From assembly GCF_029433105.1 (NCBI RefSeq), contig NZ_JARNTW010000003.1, positions 186,001 through 250,000 on the forward strand: a DNA stretch of 64,000 nt, read 5' to 3'. Source of the DNA: Runella sp. MFBS21 (lineage in GTDB: Bacteria; Bacteroidota; Bacteroidia; Cytophagales; Spirosomataceae). Below, one piece after another: positions 28,277 to 36,989 of this stretch. Numbering within the stretch: position 1 is the first letter of the stretch; each line of letters starts with the position of its first letter. A program made the translations under genes and the position numbers. Below the pieces are notes generated by a model. That model ran no database searches. It had not been told where the DNA came from and saw only the letters and a program-made list of their open reading frames with translations.

Positions 28277-28428
28277 CCGACAACCTTATCAATCTATGCA
28301 GATCAAAGTTTTCTTACAAACTGAAGAGGGCATTAATGTATGGCTAATCGTATCATTTTTTTACAAAAAAATAGGATTTTCCCCCGTCATTAAATGACTT
28401 TTTTGATTATTATATTGCATTTTTTGAT

Positions 28429-29307
28429 ATGAAGCTTTTTCGGAAATACTTCACTTTCGACTCTAATATTTCTGAGCAAAATTTAGGTATCAATATCCTG
28501 AATGTTGGTCATAATATTCATCCTGCTCATACACGCTATCCCGATGTTGAGCACCCTGATTCTTATTATTTTGAGTGGGAAAAAGGCCGTAGTCTCAAAG
28601 AATACCAAATCATATATATTTCGAAAGGAGAAGGAGACTTTGAAGCAGCCGACTTCCCCACGCAAACCATCGAAGCAGGCACTATTATTTTGCTTTATCC
28701 GGGCATTTGGCACCGATATCGACCCAAAGAAAACACCGGTTGGGAAGAATATTGGGTAGGTTTTTCTGGCTCGTATGCCCACTATCTTCTCGAACAAGAA
28801 TGTTTTAACCCTCAAAGCCCAATTATCAAAGTTGGATTCAATGCAGCATTTTTAGAGACATTTTCGAAGCTCATTGAGGTAGTAGAAGTAAGGCAAGAGT
28901 CCTACCAAAAGCTTTCTTCTTTTCTGCTCATTCAGCTTTTGGGGATTGTATACGCATCGGTATTGATGTCGCATCAAAAATTGTCAAGAAAAGAAGAAAT
29001 TATTGAAGAAATCAGGAAAGAAATTCACAAAAACTGGAACAAAGATATTGATTTTGAACAACTTGCGCAACGCTTCAACCTTAGTTATATTTGGTTTCGG
29101 AAAACCTTCAAAGAAGTATTAGGGACTTCGCCCAATCAGTATCATCTAAACCTCAAACTCCACAAAGCCGAGCAGCTCATTCACGAAAGTAATCTTACTT
29201 TGGCCGAAATCGCCTACCAATCTGGCTTTGAATCTGAGTTTTATTTTTCAAGAATTTTCAAGAAAAAAATGAACTACAACGCCTCCGATATACGTAGAAA
29301 AAAATAA
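28429..29307 (+). CDS. AraC family transcriptional regulator with cupin sensor domain
   Basis: A 292-residue regulator. Residues ~15-160 are a cupin-type effector domain (RSLKEYQIIYISKGEGDFEA, TIEAGTIILLYPGIWHRYRP), the arrangement found in AraC, RhaS and XylR-like sugar sensors. Residues ~195-292 hold the double helix-turn-helix: IDFEQLAQRFNLSYIWFRKTF and LTLAEIAYQSGFESEFYFSRI followed by FKKKM. It is divergent from the isomerase-like gene and most likely activates it through the CCTTTATTAG repeats. The effector sugar is unknown. The start ATG follows an AT-rich region with no perfect TAnnTTTG box. Confidence 0.9.
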   Translation: MKLFRKYFTFDSNISEQNLGINILNVGHNIHPAHTRYPDVEHPDSYYFEWEKGRSLKEYQIIYISKGEGDFEAADFPTQTIEAGTIILLYPGIWHRYRPKENTGWEEYWVGFSGSYAHYLLEQECFNPQSPIIKVGFNAAFLETFSKLIEVVEVRQESYQKLSSFLLIQLLGIVYASVLMSHQKLSRKEEIIEEIRKEIHKNWNKDIDFEQLAQRFNLSYIWFRKTFKEVLGTSPNQYHLNLKLHKAEQLIHESNLTLAEIAYQSGFESEFYFSRIFKKKMNYNASDIRRKK

Positions 29308-29311
29308 GGTT

Positions 29312-30001
29312 TTACCACCTCATTCTGAATCCTATACCGTGGATTCCTTCAATTTTGATGTGGGGATCGTCGCAGAGATACTTTCTCAAGCGCGACATAA
29401 ACACATCAAGGCTACGCCCCATAAAATAGTCATCGTCGCCCCAGATAGCTTTTAGTAAGTCTTCACGTTTGATGACTTGATTGGGACGGTCTACCAAATA
29501 CCTCAAAACCTCCGCTTCTCGATAAGTCAAATCTTGGGTTTTGTTTTCAAATTGAAGCTGAAGTTTTTCAAAATTAAAAGTATAATTCCCAACTTTTACA
29601 CCTGCTGCTACCCCATTGTTGGGAGATTTGGAGGTCAATTTTTGAGTCCGACGTAAAAAAACTTCAATTTTCAGGATAAGTTCTTCAATACTAAAGGGCT
29701 TTGTAAGATAATCGTCGGCCCCCAACCTAAGTCCGTGGATTTTGTCTTCTTGGAGCGAACGTGCCGTCAAAAACAATATAGGAACCTCTTCATCACGTTG
29801 CCTTATTTTTTGTGCCAAAGTAAATCCGTCCAAGTGAGGCAACATCACATCTAACACACATAAATCAAAATCTTGCTGGTTAAATACTTCCAATGCTTGT
29901 AATCCGTCGGTACAATGGACGATATCATAGTGGAGTTCAAGGTTGTCTTTGGTTACAAATCCCAAATTTGGGTCATCTTCGACGTATAAAATTCGCGGCA
30001 T
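29312..30001 (-). CDS. OmpR-family response regulator (RprY-like)
   Basis: A 229-residue response regulator. The receiver domain (1-~120) has the acidic pair VEDD, the phosphorylated Asp51 in CVLDVMLPHLDG, the switch Thr in LFLTARS and Lys in YLTKPFS. The C-terminal winged helix (~135-229) shows QDLTYREAEVLRYLVDRPN and MSRLRKYLCDDPHIKI. It resembles RprY of Bacteroides. It lies 50 bp after its kinase gene and is co-transcribed with it. It converges on the AraC gene with four bases between. Target genes are unknown; the divergent DUF1573 gene beyond the kinase is one candidate. Confidence 0.92.
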   Translation of the reverse strand: MPRILYVEDDPNLGFVTKDNLELHYDIVHCTDGLQALEVFNQQDFDLCVLDVMLPHLDGFTLAQKIRQRDEEVPILFLTARSLQEDKIHGLRLGADDYLTKPFSIEELILKIEVFLRRTQKLTSKSPNNGVAAGVKVGNYTFNFEKLQLQFENKTQDLTYREAEVLRYLVDRPNQVIKREDLLKAIWGDDDYFMGRSLDVFMSRLRKYLCDDPHIKIEGIHGIGFRMRW

Positions 30002-30051
30002 TGTCTAGTCAGTCTTAAGCGGGAGATTCATGTTGTAAACGCCAGCGGCAG

Positions 30052-31314
30052 TTACTTATTACCCTCTGTTTTTTTTAAGGGTATCAAAATAATAAATTCA
30101 CTTCCTTTTCCAAGCTCACTTTTCAGCTTTAGTTTCCAATGGTGCGCTTTGGCGATTTGCTGCACATAGCTCAATCCAATCCCAAATCCTTTCACGTTAT
30201 GAATGTTGCCCGTTGGAACCCGATAAAACTTTTTAAAGACTTTATCTTGATATTCGTTAGCAATTCCTATGCCATTATCTTTCACAGACACCATAAAAGT
30301 ATGGTCAGTCGTAGATGTCGACAAGATGATATTGGGGTCTTTGGGAGTATATTTGAAAGCATTGTCAATTAGATTGCTGATAGCGTTTGACAAATGTATT
30401 CTATCAGCATAAATATAAGGTTCTTGGGCATTGAGCTTGAGCGTCAGGTTCTTTTCGTACTTATTGGCCAGCGAAGAAATAATCTGGTGTACATCCAACC
30501 ACTCTACATTAAGTGGCAATGTATTTTTCTCGGCTTTGGCCATATTGAGCACCGTTTCTACCTGATTTTGAAGGCGTAGAGCTTCTTCTTTCAATATCTC
30601 AGTATATTTTTTGAGTCTTTCGGGCTGCTCTTTGATAGCCGGAGTATTGAGTACATCAGCCGCAATCCGAATCGTTGCAATCGGCGTTTGAAGCTCGTGA
30701 GTCATATTGTTGATAAAATCTCGCTGTACTTCGGTAAGTTGTTTTTGGCGGAGAATGACAAACAAAGCATAGCCAAAAAAGCCCACTGCAATCAGCACCA
30801 GCAGTGAAGACCACACCCACCCTCTCAAATCACTAATCACTGCGCCTTGTTGGTTGGGAAAACGTACCCCAAAATAGTAGGGATATTTATTGGATTTGAG
30901 CCAATTGGCGGTTTGAGTAGGGGCTTTACGGTCGTCACGGGTACTGAGTGATACTCCATAAAACATTTTATTGCTAGCACAATCATAAATCCCTACTTCA
31001 AAATCTGTCACCAAACTATGTTTCAAAAAACTAGCTTTTAGATAATGTTCTAAAATTCCGGGGTCAACCATAGAATTGGTATTCACTAAAAAATAGTTGG
31101 AAGAAAGCTGCTCGACGGGATTGTTGTGAAGCATCACCGAATTGAGGCGAGCCAACTGCTCCGCTACTTCCTGCAACGATACGTGAACCTGCTGATTGAA
31201 CTGACGTTCTCGCATAGCCAAAGCTTTCCTCACCCAATAAATTTGAGTCAAAATGACTCCAATAATGGATAACGTTGATAAGATGACTAATAAACGAATG
31301 GTGGTTCTAGACAT
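30052..31314 (-). CDS. Membrane sensor histidine kinase (RprX-like)
   Basis: A 420-residue kinase starting at 31314 (MSRTTIRLLVILSTLSIIG), which puts the first membrane helix at the N-terminus; the 18-residue upstream extension is unlikely. The periplasmic sensor (~35-170) is followed by a second helix (WVWSSLLVLIAVGFFGYALF). The HisKA box is NMTHELQTPIATIRIAAD, then come the N box (AISNLIDNAFKY), DNGIGI and GFGIGLSYV. It pairs with the downstream OmpR-type regulator. The signal is unknown; sensors of this type in Bacteroides respond to envelope or redox stress. No HAMP or PAS domain is visible. Confidence 0.9.
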   Translation of the reverse strand: MSRTTIRLLVILSTLSIIGVILTQIYWVRKALAMRERQFNQQVHVSLQEVAEQLARLNSVMLHNNPVEQLSSNYFLVNTNSMVDPGILEHYLKASFLKHSLVTDFEVGIYDCASNKMFYGVSLSTRDDRKAPTQTANWLKSNKYPYYFGVRFPNQQGAVISDLRGWVWSSLLVLIAVGFFGYALFVILRQKQLTEVQRDFINNMTHELQTPIATIRIAADVLNTPAIKEQPERLKKYTEILKEEALRLQNQVETVLNMAKAEKNTLPLNVEWLDVHQIISSLANKYEKNLTLKLNAQEPYIYADRIHLSNAISNLIDNAFKYTPKDPNIILSTSTTDHTFMVSVKDNGIGIANEYQDKVFKKFYRVPTGNIHNVKGFGIGLSYVQQIAKAHHWKLKLKSELGKGSEFIILIPLKKTEGNK

Positions 31315-31472
31315 AAGTGCATCCGCACAATTTAGGTTGGAACTAGGTCTATTGGCAATATTAACCAAAAAACATATACGAAAATAGGACTGCGGTAGAT
31401 TCTTACCAAGCGGTTAACAATCCATTAACAAAAGTTGAGTTTTCATTAACAAGCGTTTTCATAAGGTTGATC

Positions 31473-31480
31473 TACTTTTG
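31473..31480 (+). promoter_or_regulatory. -7 box of the DUF1573 gene
   Basis: TACTTTTG matches TAnnTTTG. The transcript would begin near 31487, shortly before the gene. No clear TTG is found at the -33 distance. Confidence 0.5.
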
Positions 31481-31532
31481 ACAAGTCAATCGATAACGTA
31501 AATATATGGTTCAATTTAAAAGACGTAGTAAC

Positions 31533-31913
31533 ATGAAAAAAGTAACTATCCTTTCTGTTTTATTTACATTTTTAGCTGTTTCGCTCGTGCTGGCACACGT
31601 ATTAGCGCCTGCCTTTGGGTGGGCTGAGACCGAACATGATTTTGGTAAAATCAAACAAGGCAAACCCGTAACAGCCGAATTTAAGTTTACCAACAAGGGA
31701 GCGCATCCGCTCATTATCAATAAAGCCTATGGCTCCTGCGGTTGTACGGGTGTCGAGTATCCCAAAGAACCCATTATGCCGGGAGCTTCAGGCAATATCA
31801 AAGCTACTTTTAATGCTGCGAGCGTGGGGGCTTTTAATAAAACTGTAACGGTAGAATCCAACTCTGAAAGTGGTATCGTTACTTTAAATATTCACGGAGA
31901 AGTCGTTCTTTAA
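31533..31913 (+). CDS. DUF1573 domain exported protein
   Basis: A 126-residue protein from the Met at 31533 (MKKVTILSVLFTFLAV), which gives a proper signal peptide; an ATG nine codons upstream would add charged residues in front. The mature part, ETEHDFGKIKQGKPVTAEFKFTNKG, then YGSCGCTGVEYP and ATFNAASVGAF, is the DUF1573 immunoglobulin-like domain very common in Bacteroidota. The conserved SCGCT Cys pair may bind metal or form a disulfide. The role is unknown, presumably periplasmic. It is divergent from the two-component kinase. Confidence 0.85.
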   Translation: MKKVTILSVLFTFLAVSLVLAHVLAPAFGWAETEHDFGKIKQGKPVTAEFKFTNKGAHPLIINKAYGSCGCTGVEYPKEPIMPGASGNIKATFNAASVGAFNKTVTVESNSESGIVTLNIHGEVVL

Positions 31914-31936
31914 ACTTTTTCTACAGCTATGAAAAC

Positions 31937-31969
31937 GAAAGGGAGCACTCAAAAATGCTCCCTTTCATA
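31937..31969. terminator. Terminator between DUF1573 and MFS genes
   Basis: AAAGGGAGCA and TGCTCCCTTT form a 10-bp perfect stem around a short A/C-rich loop, roughly 31938-31968. It is flanked by A- and T-rich bases and can serve both convergent genes. Confidence 0.7.
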
Positions 31970-31989
31970 TTTTAGAATGCATGCCTTTT

Positions 31990-33225
31990 TTATTCTACAT
32001 AATCTAAGTCTTTATGAAAAGTTTCTTCCATCCAAAAAAGCGAAGTATAAGCTATCGCAAAACACAATAAAGCCACAATTGCTCCCGCGCTTATCACCCC
32101 AAAACTGGGTTTGAGGTATTGATACAAAGGCAAGGTAATAAGCGTAGTAGCTCGTACAAAATTGGCGACGGTAGAAGTAGCCGTAGCACGCAGATTGGTC
32201 CCAAAGTTTTCGGCAGTAACGGTCAAAAACATAGCTATATACCCAATCGAAAAACCTAAATAGGCACAAGTCACATAAAATGCTTGAGCTTCTGTGATGC
32301 CTCCATAAAGGTAAAAAAGCACCCCCACTAAGGTCATGGTAGTCATGATTCCGATGGCCATTTTTCTAGATTTGAGCCACTGACTGAGCACTCCACTAAA
32401 CATATCTCCTATGACTGTTCCTATAAAAACATACATCACACATCGCCCAGATACAATTTCTTCAGAAATCCCTAACGCTTTCCCAAACTCATTGCTAAAA
32501 GTAGCTAAAATGCCAATTACAAAATAGGTAGGAACTCCTACTCCAATGCAGCGCATGTATTTCCAAAAACGACCAGCATCTTTAAAAAAAGCCCACATAC
32601 TTCCTCTTTGTATTCTTTGGACTTTGGCTTGTTCAAACATCCCCGACTCATACAAACGTACTCTCAATGCCAACAGCGCTAGCCCCAATCCTCCTCCGGC
32701 AAAATAAGTGGTACGCCAATCAAACCACGAGTTGGTAAGAAAAGCCACTACTGCCCCAAGTAGCCCTACACTCGCAACAATCGATGAGCCATAGCCTCGC
32801 AGGTGTTTGGGCAATATCTCGGATACCAATGTCAGGCCAGCGCCAAGCTCGCCCGCCAATCCCACGCCCGCCACAAATCTCAAAAATGCATACGTCGTGG
32901 GGGATTGAACAAAACCACAGGAAATATTAGCCACTGAATACATAATAATCGACCCAAACAATACTGAAAGGCGTCCTTTTTTGTCGGCTAATATCCCCCA
33001 CACAATACCACCAATAAGTAATCCTGCTTGTTGCCAATTATAGATTTGACTTCCTAATATCGACACCTCTTCGGGATTTAACCCTAGGCCTTTGAGACTT
33101 GGTACGCGTACAATATTGAAGACAATCAAGTCATATACATCTACAAAATAGCCAAGGGCCGATACAATCACCGGAAGGCTCAACAAATGACTCAATGCCG
33201 AAGGTTCGGCAGCGGGGTTTTTCAT
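31990..33225 (-). CDS. MFS transporter, metabolite:proton symporter type
   Basis: From the Met at 33225 the protein has 411 residues (MKNPAAEPSALSHLLSLPVIV); the frame upstream adds a hydrophobic stretch that is not normal for the family. Twelve membrane segments are predicted. GYFVDVYDLIVFNIVR in helix 1, GILADKKGRLSVLFGS (loop 2-3 motif A) and GELGAGLTLVSEILPKHLRGYGSSIV in helix 5 mark the sugar/metabolite:H+ symporter group. The start lies divergent to the Cys-rich miniprotein and gpsA. The substrate is unknown. A possible simple inverted repeat near 31940-31970 (gggagca...tgctccc) lies between the convergent ends and can act as a terminator. Confidence 0.85.
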   Translation of the reverse strand: MKNPAAEPSALSHLLSLPVIVSALGYFVDVYDLIVFNIVRVPSLKGLGLNPEEVSILGSQIYNWQQAGLLIGGIVWGILADKKGRLSVLFGSIIMYSVANISCGFVQSPTTYAFLRFVAGVGLAGELGAGLTLVSEILPKHLRGYGSSIVASVGLLGAVVAFLTNSWFDWRTTYFAGGGLGLALLALRVRLYESGMFEQAKVQRIQRGSMWAFFKDAGRFWKYMRCIGVGVPTYFVIGILATFSNEFGKALGISEEIVSGRCVMYVFIGTVIGDMFSGVLSQWLKSRKMAIGIMTTMTLVGVLFYLYGGITEAQAFYVTCAYLGFSIGYIAMFLTVTAENFGTNLRATATSTVANFVRATTLITLPLYQYLKPSFGVISAGAIVALLCFAIAYTSLFWMEETFHKDLDYVE

Positions 33226-33355
33226 AAAATAAAAAGCATTAAGGGTCGTCAGGAACGCAATTACGCAAAAAGACGTTTTCTGAAAAAATATTAACACTAA
33301 ATATAAAGCTGAATCATTGTTTTTAAAGTCGCACTGATTCCCTTTTCATCGCTTC

Positions 33356-33481
33356 ATGCTCGAAACTATCATCATATCAACTCTTTTTTTAGGTGCCTTA
33401 GGCTACGTTGGGAATCGCCTTCGTAAAGAACTCAGCCCCAAGAAATCGGGCTGCGGCAAAGGATGCGGATGTACAAAATAG
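33356..33481 (+). CDS. FeoB-associated Cys-rich membrane miniprotein
   Basis: A 41-residue protein. One membrane helix (residues 3-20, IIISTLFLGALGYVGN) is followed by a basic stretch and a C-terminal Cys cluster CGKGCGCTK. This is the pattern of the FeoB-associated Cys-rich membrane protein family, usually encoded right after feoB and thought to help ferrous iron uptake. Here no feoB is present in the window; the gene lies between an MFS carrier and gpsA. It stops 58 bases before gpsA, with which it may form an operon. I see a small but well-formed coding frame with typical codon use. Confidence 0.7.
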   Translation: MLETIIISTLFLGALGYVGNRLRKELSPKKSGCGKGCGCTK

Positions 33482-33539
33482 TTTTAGAGTTTGCTCTTTG
33501 CCCTTATTTTTACGCGGATTTATTTCTTACAACATTCTG

Positions 33540-34529
33540 ATGACCACAATCACCGTCATAGGGGGTGGCAGTTGGGCCACTGCTATCATTAAAATTCTTT
33601 CCGAAAACAACGTTCAGATTCGTTGGTGGCTCCGCGACCGCACCGCCGTCGAGCACATTCGTAAGCACCATTACAATCCCGACTATCTCCGCGACGTAAG
33701 ATTGAGTCCGCGCAAAGTCAAAACATTCACCAAAATCACTGATGCTCTCAACGGAGCAGAGTATGTTATATTGGCGATTCCGGCGGCGTTTGTCCAAGAG
33801 CCACTCTCTTCGCTCACTGCCAAACACTTTGAAGGAAAGCGCCTTATCTCAGCTATCAAAGGCATGATTCCCGAAAAACATTGTTTAGTGACCGACTGGC
33901 TAGAGGAACGTTTTGAGGTACCAATTAGCCAAATCGCCGTTATAGCAGGCCCTTGTCATGCCGAAGAAGTAGCATTAGAAAAACAATCTTACCTCACCAT
34001 TGCTTCTACCAACGAAGCCTGCGCCGCTCATTTTGCTGACCTTATGAAATGCCACTTCGTAATGGCGCGTCCATTAGTGGATTTGTACGGTGTAGAGTAT
34101 GCCGCTGTCATGAAAAATATCGTAGCCTTGGCTTGCGGTATTAGTCATGGCCTGGGCTATGGCGACAATTTCCAAGCCGTACTTGTCTCCAATGCCATGC
34201 AGGAAATCAAACGATTTGTAGATGCCGTTGACCCTCGCCCGAGAGACTTGAGTGCTTCGGCTTATCTAGGAGATTTGCTGGTGACGGCTTATTCACAGTT
34301 TAGTCGTAACCGTACTTTTGGCAATATGATTGGACGCGGTTATAGTGTTCAATCTGCCCAAATGGAGATGAAAATGATAGCGGAGGGGTATTATGCCGTC
34401 AATAGTATTTTTGAAATGAACAAAAAATACAAAGTAGATATGCCTATTACAGAAGCTACTTACAAGATTTTGTACGAGCGCGAAAATCCTAGCACCGAAA
34501 TAGGCAAATTAAAGCTACGACTCCAGTGA
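33540..34529 (+). CDS. gpsA: NAD(P)-dependent glycerol-3-phosphate dehydrogenase
   Basis: From the Met at 33540 the protein has 329 residues and opens MTTITVIGGGSWATAIIKIL, so the dinucleotide-binding GxGSWxT loop sits at the N-terminus as in GpsA; the frame upstream (to 33408) reads through the miniprotein gene in another phase. Further motifs: FVQEPLSSL, SAIKGMIPEKH, AGPCHAEEVA, VEYAAVMKNIVALACGI with the catalytic Lys, and a late LGDLLVTAYSQFSRNRTFG. The enzyme makes sn-glycerol 3-phosphate from dihydroxyacetone phosphate for phospholipid synthesis. It follows the Cys-rich miniprotein gene. Confidence 0.94.
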   Translation: MTTITVIGGGSWATAIIKILSENNVQIRWWLRDRTAVEHIRKHHYNPDYLRDVRLSPRKVKTFTKITDALNGAEYVILAIPAAFVQEPLSSLTAKHFEGKRLISAIKGMIPEKHCLVTDWLEERFEVPISQIAVIAGPCHAEEVALEKQSYLTIASTNEACAAHFADLMKCHFVMARPLVDLYGVEYAAVMKNIVALACGISHGLGYGDNFQAVLVSNAMQEIKRFVDAVDPRPRDLSASAYLGDLLVTAYSQFSRNRTFGNMIGRGYSVQSAQMEMKMIAEGYYAVNSIFEMNKKYKVDMPITEATYKILYERENPSTEIGKLKLRLQ

Positions 34530-34538
34530 GTTTTTATG

Positions 34539-35261
34539 TTAAAAGGAAATCACCCCAAAAATCACCCTCGCTATTGTCTGCCATACTATGCCTTTTGTTT
34601 CAAAATAATAGAAATACGGCGCAGCCAAAAATACTCCTAAAGCTATTAAATATACCCGATTCTTCTTTTTTTGTTGTTTCCATTCATATAAGAAAATCAA
34701 GAGCAATAAAAAGGCAGAAGGTAAATACGAAACGGCAATGCTTTGTTCAAATGCTTGTACGCCAAGCCAGCGATAATCCAATCGCCCGAAAGCAGCCCAA
34801 AGTAAACCTAACGCATGAACAATCATGTAACTTTTGTGAATAGTACGCTGTGTACGATGGCGAATGGCCATGGTATATGACCAGACAAAACAGACGAATG
34901 CACTTATCGGGACAAATTGAAACGCCAATAAATCGACTTGCGGCACTTTGCCAACACCTTTTAAATACCCTTGGCGAATGGTTAAAATCATGATTAGTCC
35001 CAGAAAGGACACGTAAGCATACGAAAATTTCCCAATCAGTCGATGCAGTTTGTGTTGTCTAAATCGAATCAACAGTGGCTGGATAATCAGTACACTCATC
35101 CAAATCGTAATCGAAATGCCATGTAGGTGAGTAAGGGTAGAAATGCGAGAGTCAAATGTAGGAAAAAGCCCAAAGTAGGAACGATAAAAGCCATAAATGG
35201 CACAAATAAAAAAGAATATAAAAAGAAAACTAATGTTGCGATTTTTGCTGAGTGGCTCCAT
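34539..35261 (-). CDS. Multi-spanning membrane protein, copy 1 of a paralogous pair
   Basis: A 240-residue protein with six or seven membrane segments. Its sequence is clearly related to the protein at 37556-38239: both begin with a helix followed by FYRSYFG or FYQSYFG, then TH-x-H and a helix ending IIQP or IVQP, then a basic loop with HR. Conserved His residues in LTHLHG, HKLHRLIG and IHKSYMIVH could bind haem or metal, but nothing is proven. It is the downstream member of unit 1 of a repeated arrangement; its probable regulator is the AraC gene at 36084-36926, from which it is now separated by a Uma2 gene on the other strand. Confidence 0.7.
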   Translation of the reverse strand: MEPLSKNRNISFLFIFFFICAIYGFYRSYFGLFPTFDSRISTLTHLHGISITIWMSVLIIQPLLIRFRQHKLHRLIGKFSYAYVSFLGLIMILTIRQGYLKGVGKVPQVDLLAFQFVPISAFVCFVWSYTMAIRHRTQRTIHKSYMIVHALGLLWAAFGRLDYRWLGVQAFEQSIAVSYLPSAFLLLLIFLYEWKQQKKKNRVYLIALGVFLAAPYFYYFETKGIVWQTIARVIFGVISF

Positions 35262-35418
35262 CTGTTACAGAATTTATAACGTACTGTCATACAAAATGAT
35301 ATAGCCAAAATTCGGCAAGAAAACTCAGTGCTTAGTGGTAAAAAATAGTTGTTTTTAACCTTATAAAACTTCCTTTTCAAACCGCTGCTTGTCAAAGCCT
35401 GTTTCGCCTAAATTTGGT

Positions 35419-35426
35419 TATATTTG
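35419..35426 (+). promoter_or_regulatory. -7 box of the Uma2 gene
   Basis: TATATTTG fits TAnnTTTG and would start a transcript near 35433, 13 bases before the ATG. The -33 element is not clear. Confidence 0.5.
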
Positions 35427-35445
35427 AAAAAAACATTCGGAAACT

Positions 35446-36051
35446 ATGGAAGATACCAAACTCATTCCCAAAATCCTGATTTACGAAGAATTCGACGGCA
35501 TTCCTCTTTACCGAAAAGGGTACAAGGATTTTGTGTTAGGGCTGAAAAAAATTGAAGAAATCAATATAGGTACTAGTGCATTACAATCTTTTATTATCGC
35601 AGCTATCTTAAAACATTTGTTCAAAATATTGCCAGATACCTATTCGGCACTAAGCTCTGAATTGGGGCTTCATCTATCTAAAAACGCTAATTTTTCGGCC
35701 GATATCGCCATTTATAAAGAAGGACGCTTGAATATTGGATTTCATTCGGTCAATTATGTGGACACTCCTCCCAATGTGGTCATCGAAGTAGATATAAAAA
35801 TAGAAGAGTACGATTATTTTAAAAGCGAAGAAGAATACTTTCATCGCAAAACCGAACAGCTGCTTCAATGGGGGGTAGAACGGGTCGTTTGGGTATTTTC
35901 TTCCTCCCGCCGAATCTTGGTTGCCGACAACCTTCAAAAATGGGAGTTTATCCGTTGGGACTTACCCTTTATCGTCATCGATGATTATGAAATAAACTTG
36001 TGGGAACTGATGCTCAAAAATGGGTTTCAAGTCGAACTCAAATCCCTGTAA
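35446..36051 (+). CDS. Uma2 family (DUF820) putative endonuclease
   Basis: A 201-residue protein with the PD-(D/E)XK nuclease-like core typical of Uma2: ADIAIYKEG with the metal-binding Asp, VVIEVDIKIEEYD with the E-x-D element, and RKTEQLLQWGVERVVWVF. The family is abundant in cyanobacteria and occurs in gliding Bacteroidota; its substrate and purpose are unknown. It lies on the plus strand inside what looks like an AraC/membrane-protein unit read on the minus strand, so it may have been inserted. Its last codons and stop (TAA at 36049) lie inside a perfect palindrome. Confidence 0.82.
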   Translation: MEDTKLIPKILIYEEFDGIPLYRKGYKDFVLGLKKIEEINIGTSALQSFIIAAILKHLFKILPDTYSALSSELGLHLSKNANFSADIAIYKEGRLNIGFHSVNYVDTPPNVVIEVDIKIEEYDYFKSEEEYFHRKTEQLLQWGVERVVWVFSSSRRILVADNLQKWEFIRWDLPFIVIDDYEINLWELMLKNGFQVELKSL

Positions 36052-36072
36052 AGGTTGGGAACCTTTACAGGG
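36044..36072. repeat. 29-base perfect palindrome (GTT-N3-AAC type)
   Basis: Arms ccctgtaaaggtt (36044-36056) and aacctttacaggg (36060-36072) around GGG. It overlaps the Uma2 stop codon and is followed by GTTAG. It is nearly the same as the element at 39481-39509. Confidence 0.85.
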
Positions 36073-36083
36073 TTAGTTAGCTT

Positions 36084-36926
36084 TTACAGCCCCACAAATT
36101 CAGCATTGAGCTGAAGGCGGCGTTCGGGATTAAGATTACTCTCTTGAATCAAAATATTGGGCGTTACTCCAGCAAAACGTTTAAAATCTTTGACCAAATG
36201 CTGGTAATCGGTGTAGCCTGTTTTCACCGCAATACTCAACCAATCCAAATCTTGACGGGCATCTTTGAGCGAATAAGCTTGATAAAACCGACAAATACGA
36301 GCAAAATATTTAGGCGTCACACCTACTTGTCGCTCAAAACGTTTTTCAAATTGCCGAAAACTCAAACACGCATCACTGGCCGTTTGGGTGAGACTAAAAC
36401 CCTGAGGATTAGTCAAAATGAGATTACCTATCTTATCAATGGGTTCAAACCCAAACTTGACTCGGGTAACTTTTTTTGTAAAATATCGGTCAAGAATAAG
36501 CGGTAGCTCGTCGTAGGTAGTTGCATTAGATAATTGGTCTTCCACATCGTCGATTTCTCGTCCCAAAATCGCTTGCGCTTCTACGTATTGATGCAGAAGT
36601 TCGTACATCGGAATCCGTAGTAGTTTATGAATGGCTCCGGGCTGAAATCGAACGTGTACCATCATGTATTCGGAAGGCAAATGTAGATTTTGGCGAGTAG
36701 TAGGCAGACCAAAAATGCACGTTTTAGGACGGACTTTAAACTCTCCTGTTTCTACGGTTTCGGCGGTTTTGGTACCTCGTATTACAAACGTCATTCCTTC
36801 TTCGGGATTAACAGGATATGCCTTTATGGGAAACTGAATGTCTTTCCCAAATCGCATGTGCAGCACCAAATACTCTTTGATGTAGGCTTCGAGAATAGGG
36901 GCGGGTTGACAACGTTGGCAAATCAT
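36084..36926 (-). CDS. AraC family regulator with DUF6597-like N-terminus, copy 1
   Basis: A 280-residue regulator. The N-terminus PAPILEAYIKEYLVLHMRF matches the DUF6597 domain, a half-cupin found on many Bacteroidota AraC proteins. The C-terminal ~110 residues are the double helix-turn-helix (FSLTQTASDACLSFRQFEKRF, WLSIAVKTGYTDYQHLVKDF) followed by KRFAGVTPN. It is very similar to the protein at 38306-39151 and more distantly to that at 41392-42177. It reads toward a membrane protein gene, interrupted by the Uma2 gene. The effector is unknown. Start ATG at 36926. Confidence 0.88.
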   Translation of the reverse strand: MICQRCQPAPILEAYIKEYLVLHMRFGKDIQFPIKAYPVNPEEGMTFVIRGTKTAETVETGEFKVRPKTCIFGLPTTRQNLHLPSEYMMVHVRFQPGAIHKLLRIPMYELLHQYVEAQAILGREIDDVEDQLSNATTYDELPLILDRYFTKKVTRVKFGFEPIDKIGNLILTNPQGFSLTQTASDACLSFRQFEKRFERQVGVTPKYFARICRFYQAYSLKDARQDLDWLSIAVKTGYTDYQHLVKDFKRFAGVTPNILIQESNLNPERRLQLNAEFVGL

Positions 36927-36989
36927 AGCGATCGAATAAACATAACTTACAATCGTTGTTTAAAGATACACAAAAGTTTGATTATCAGC

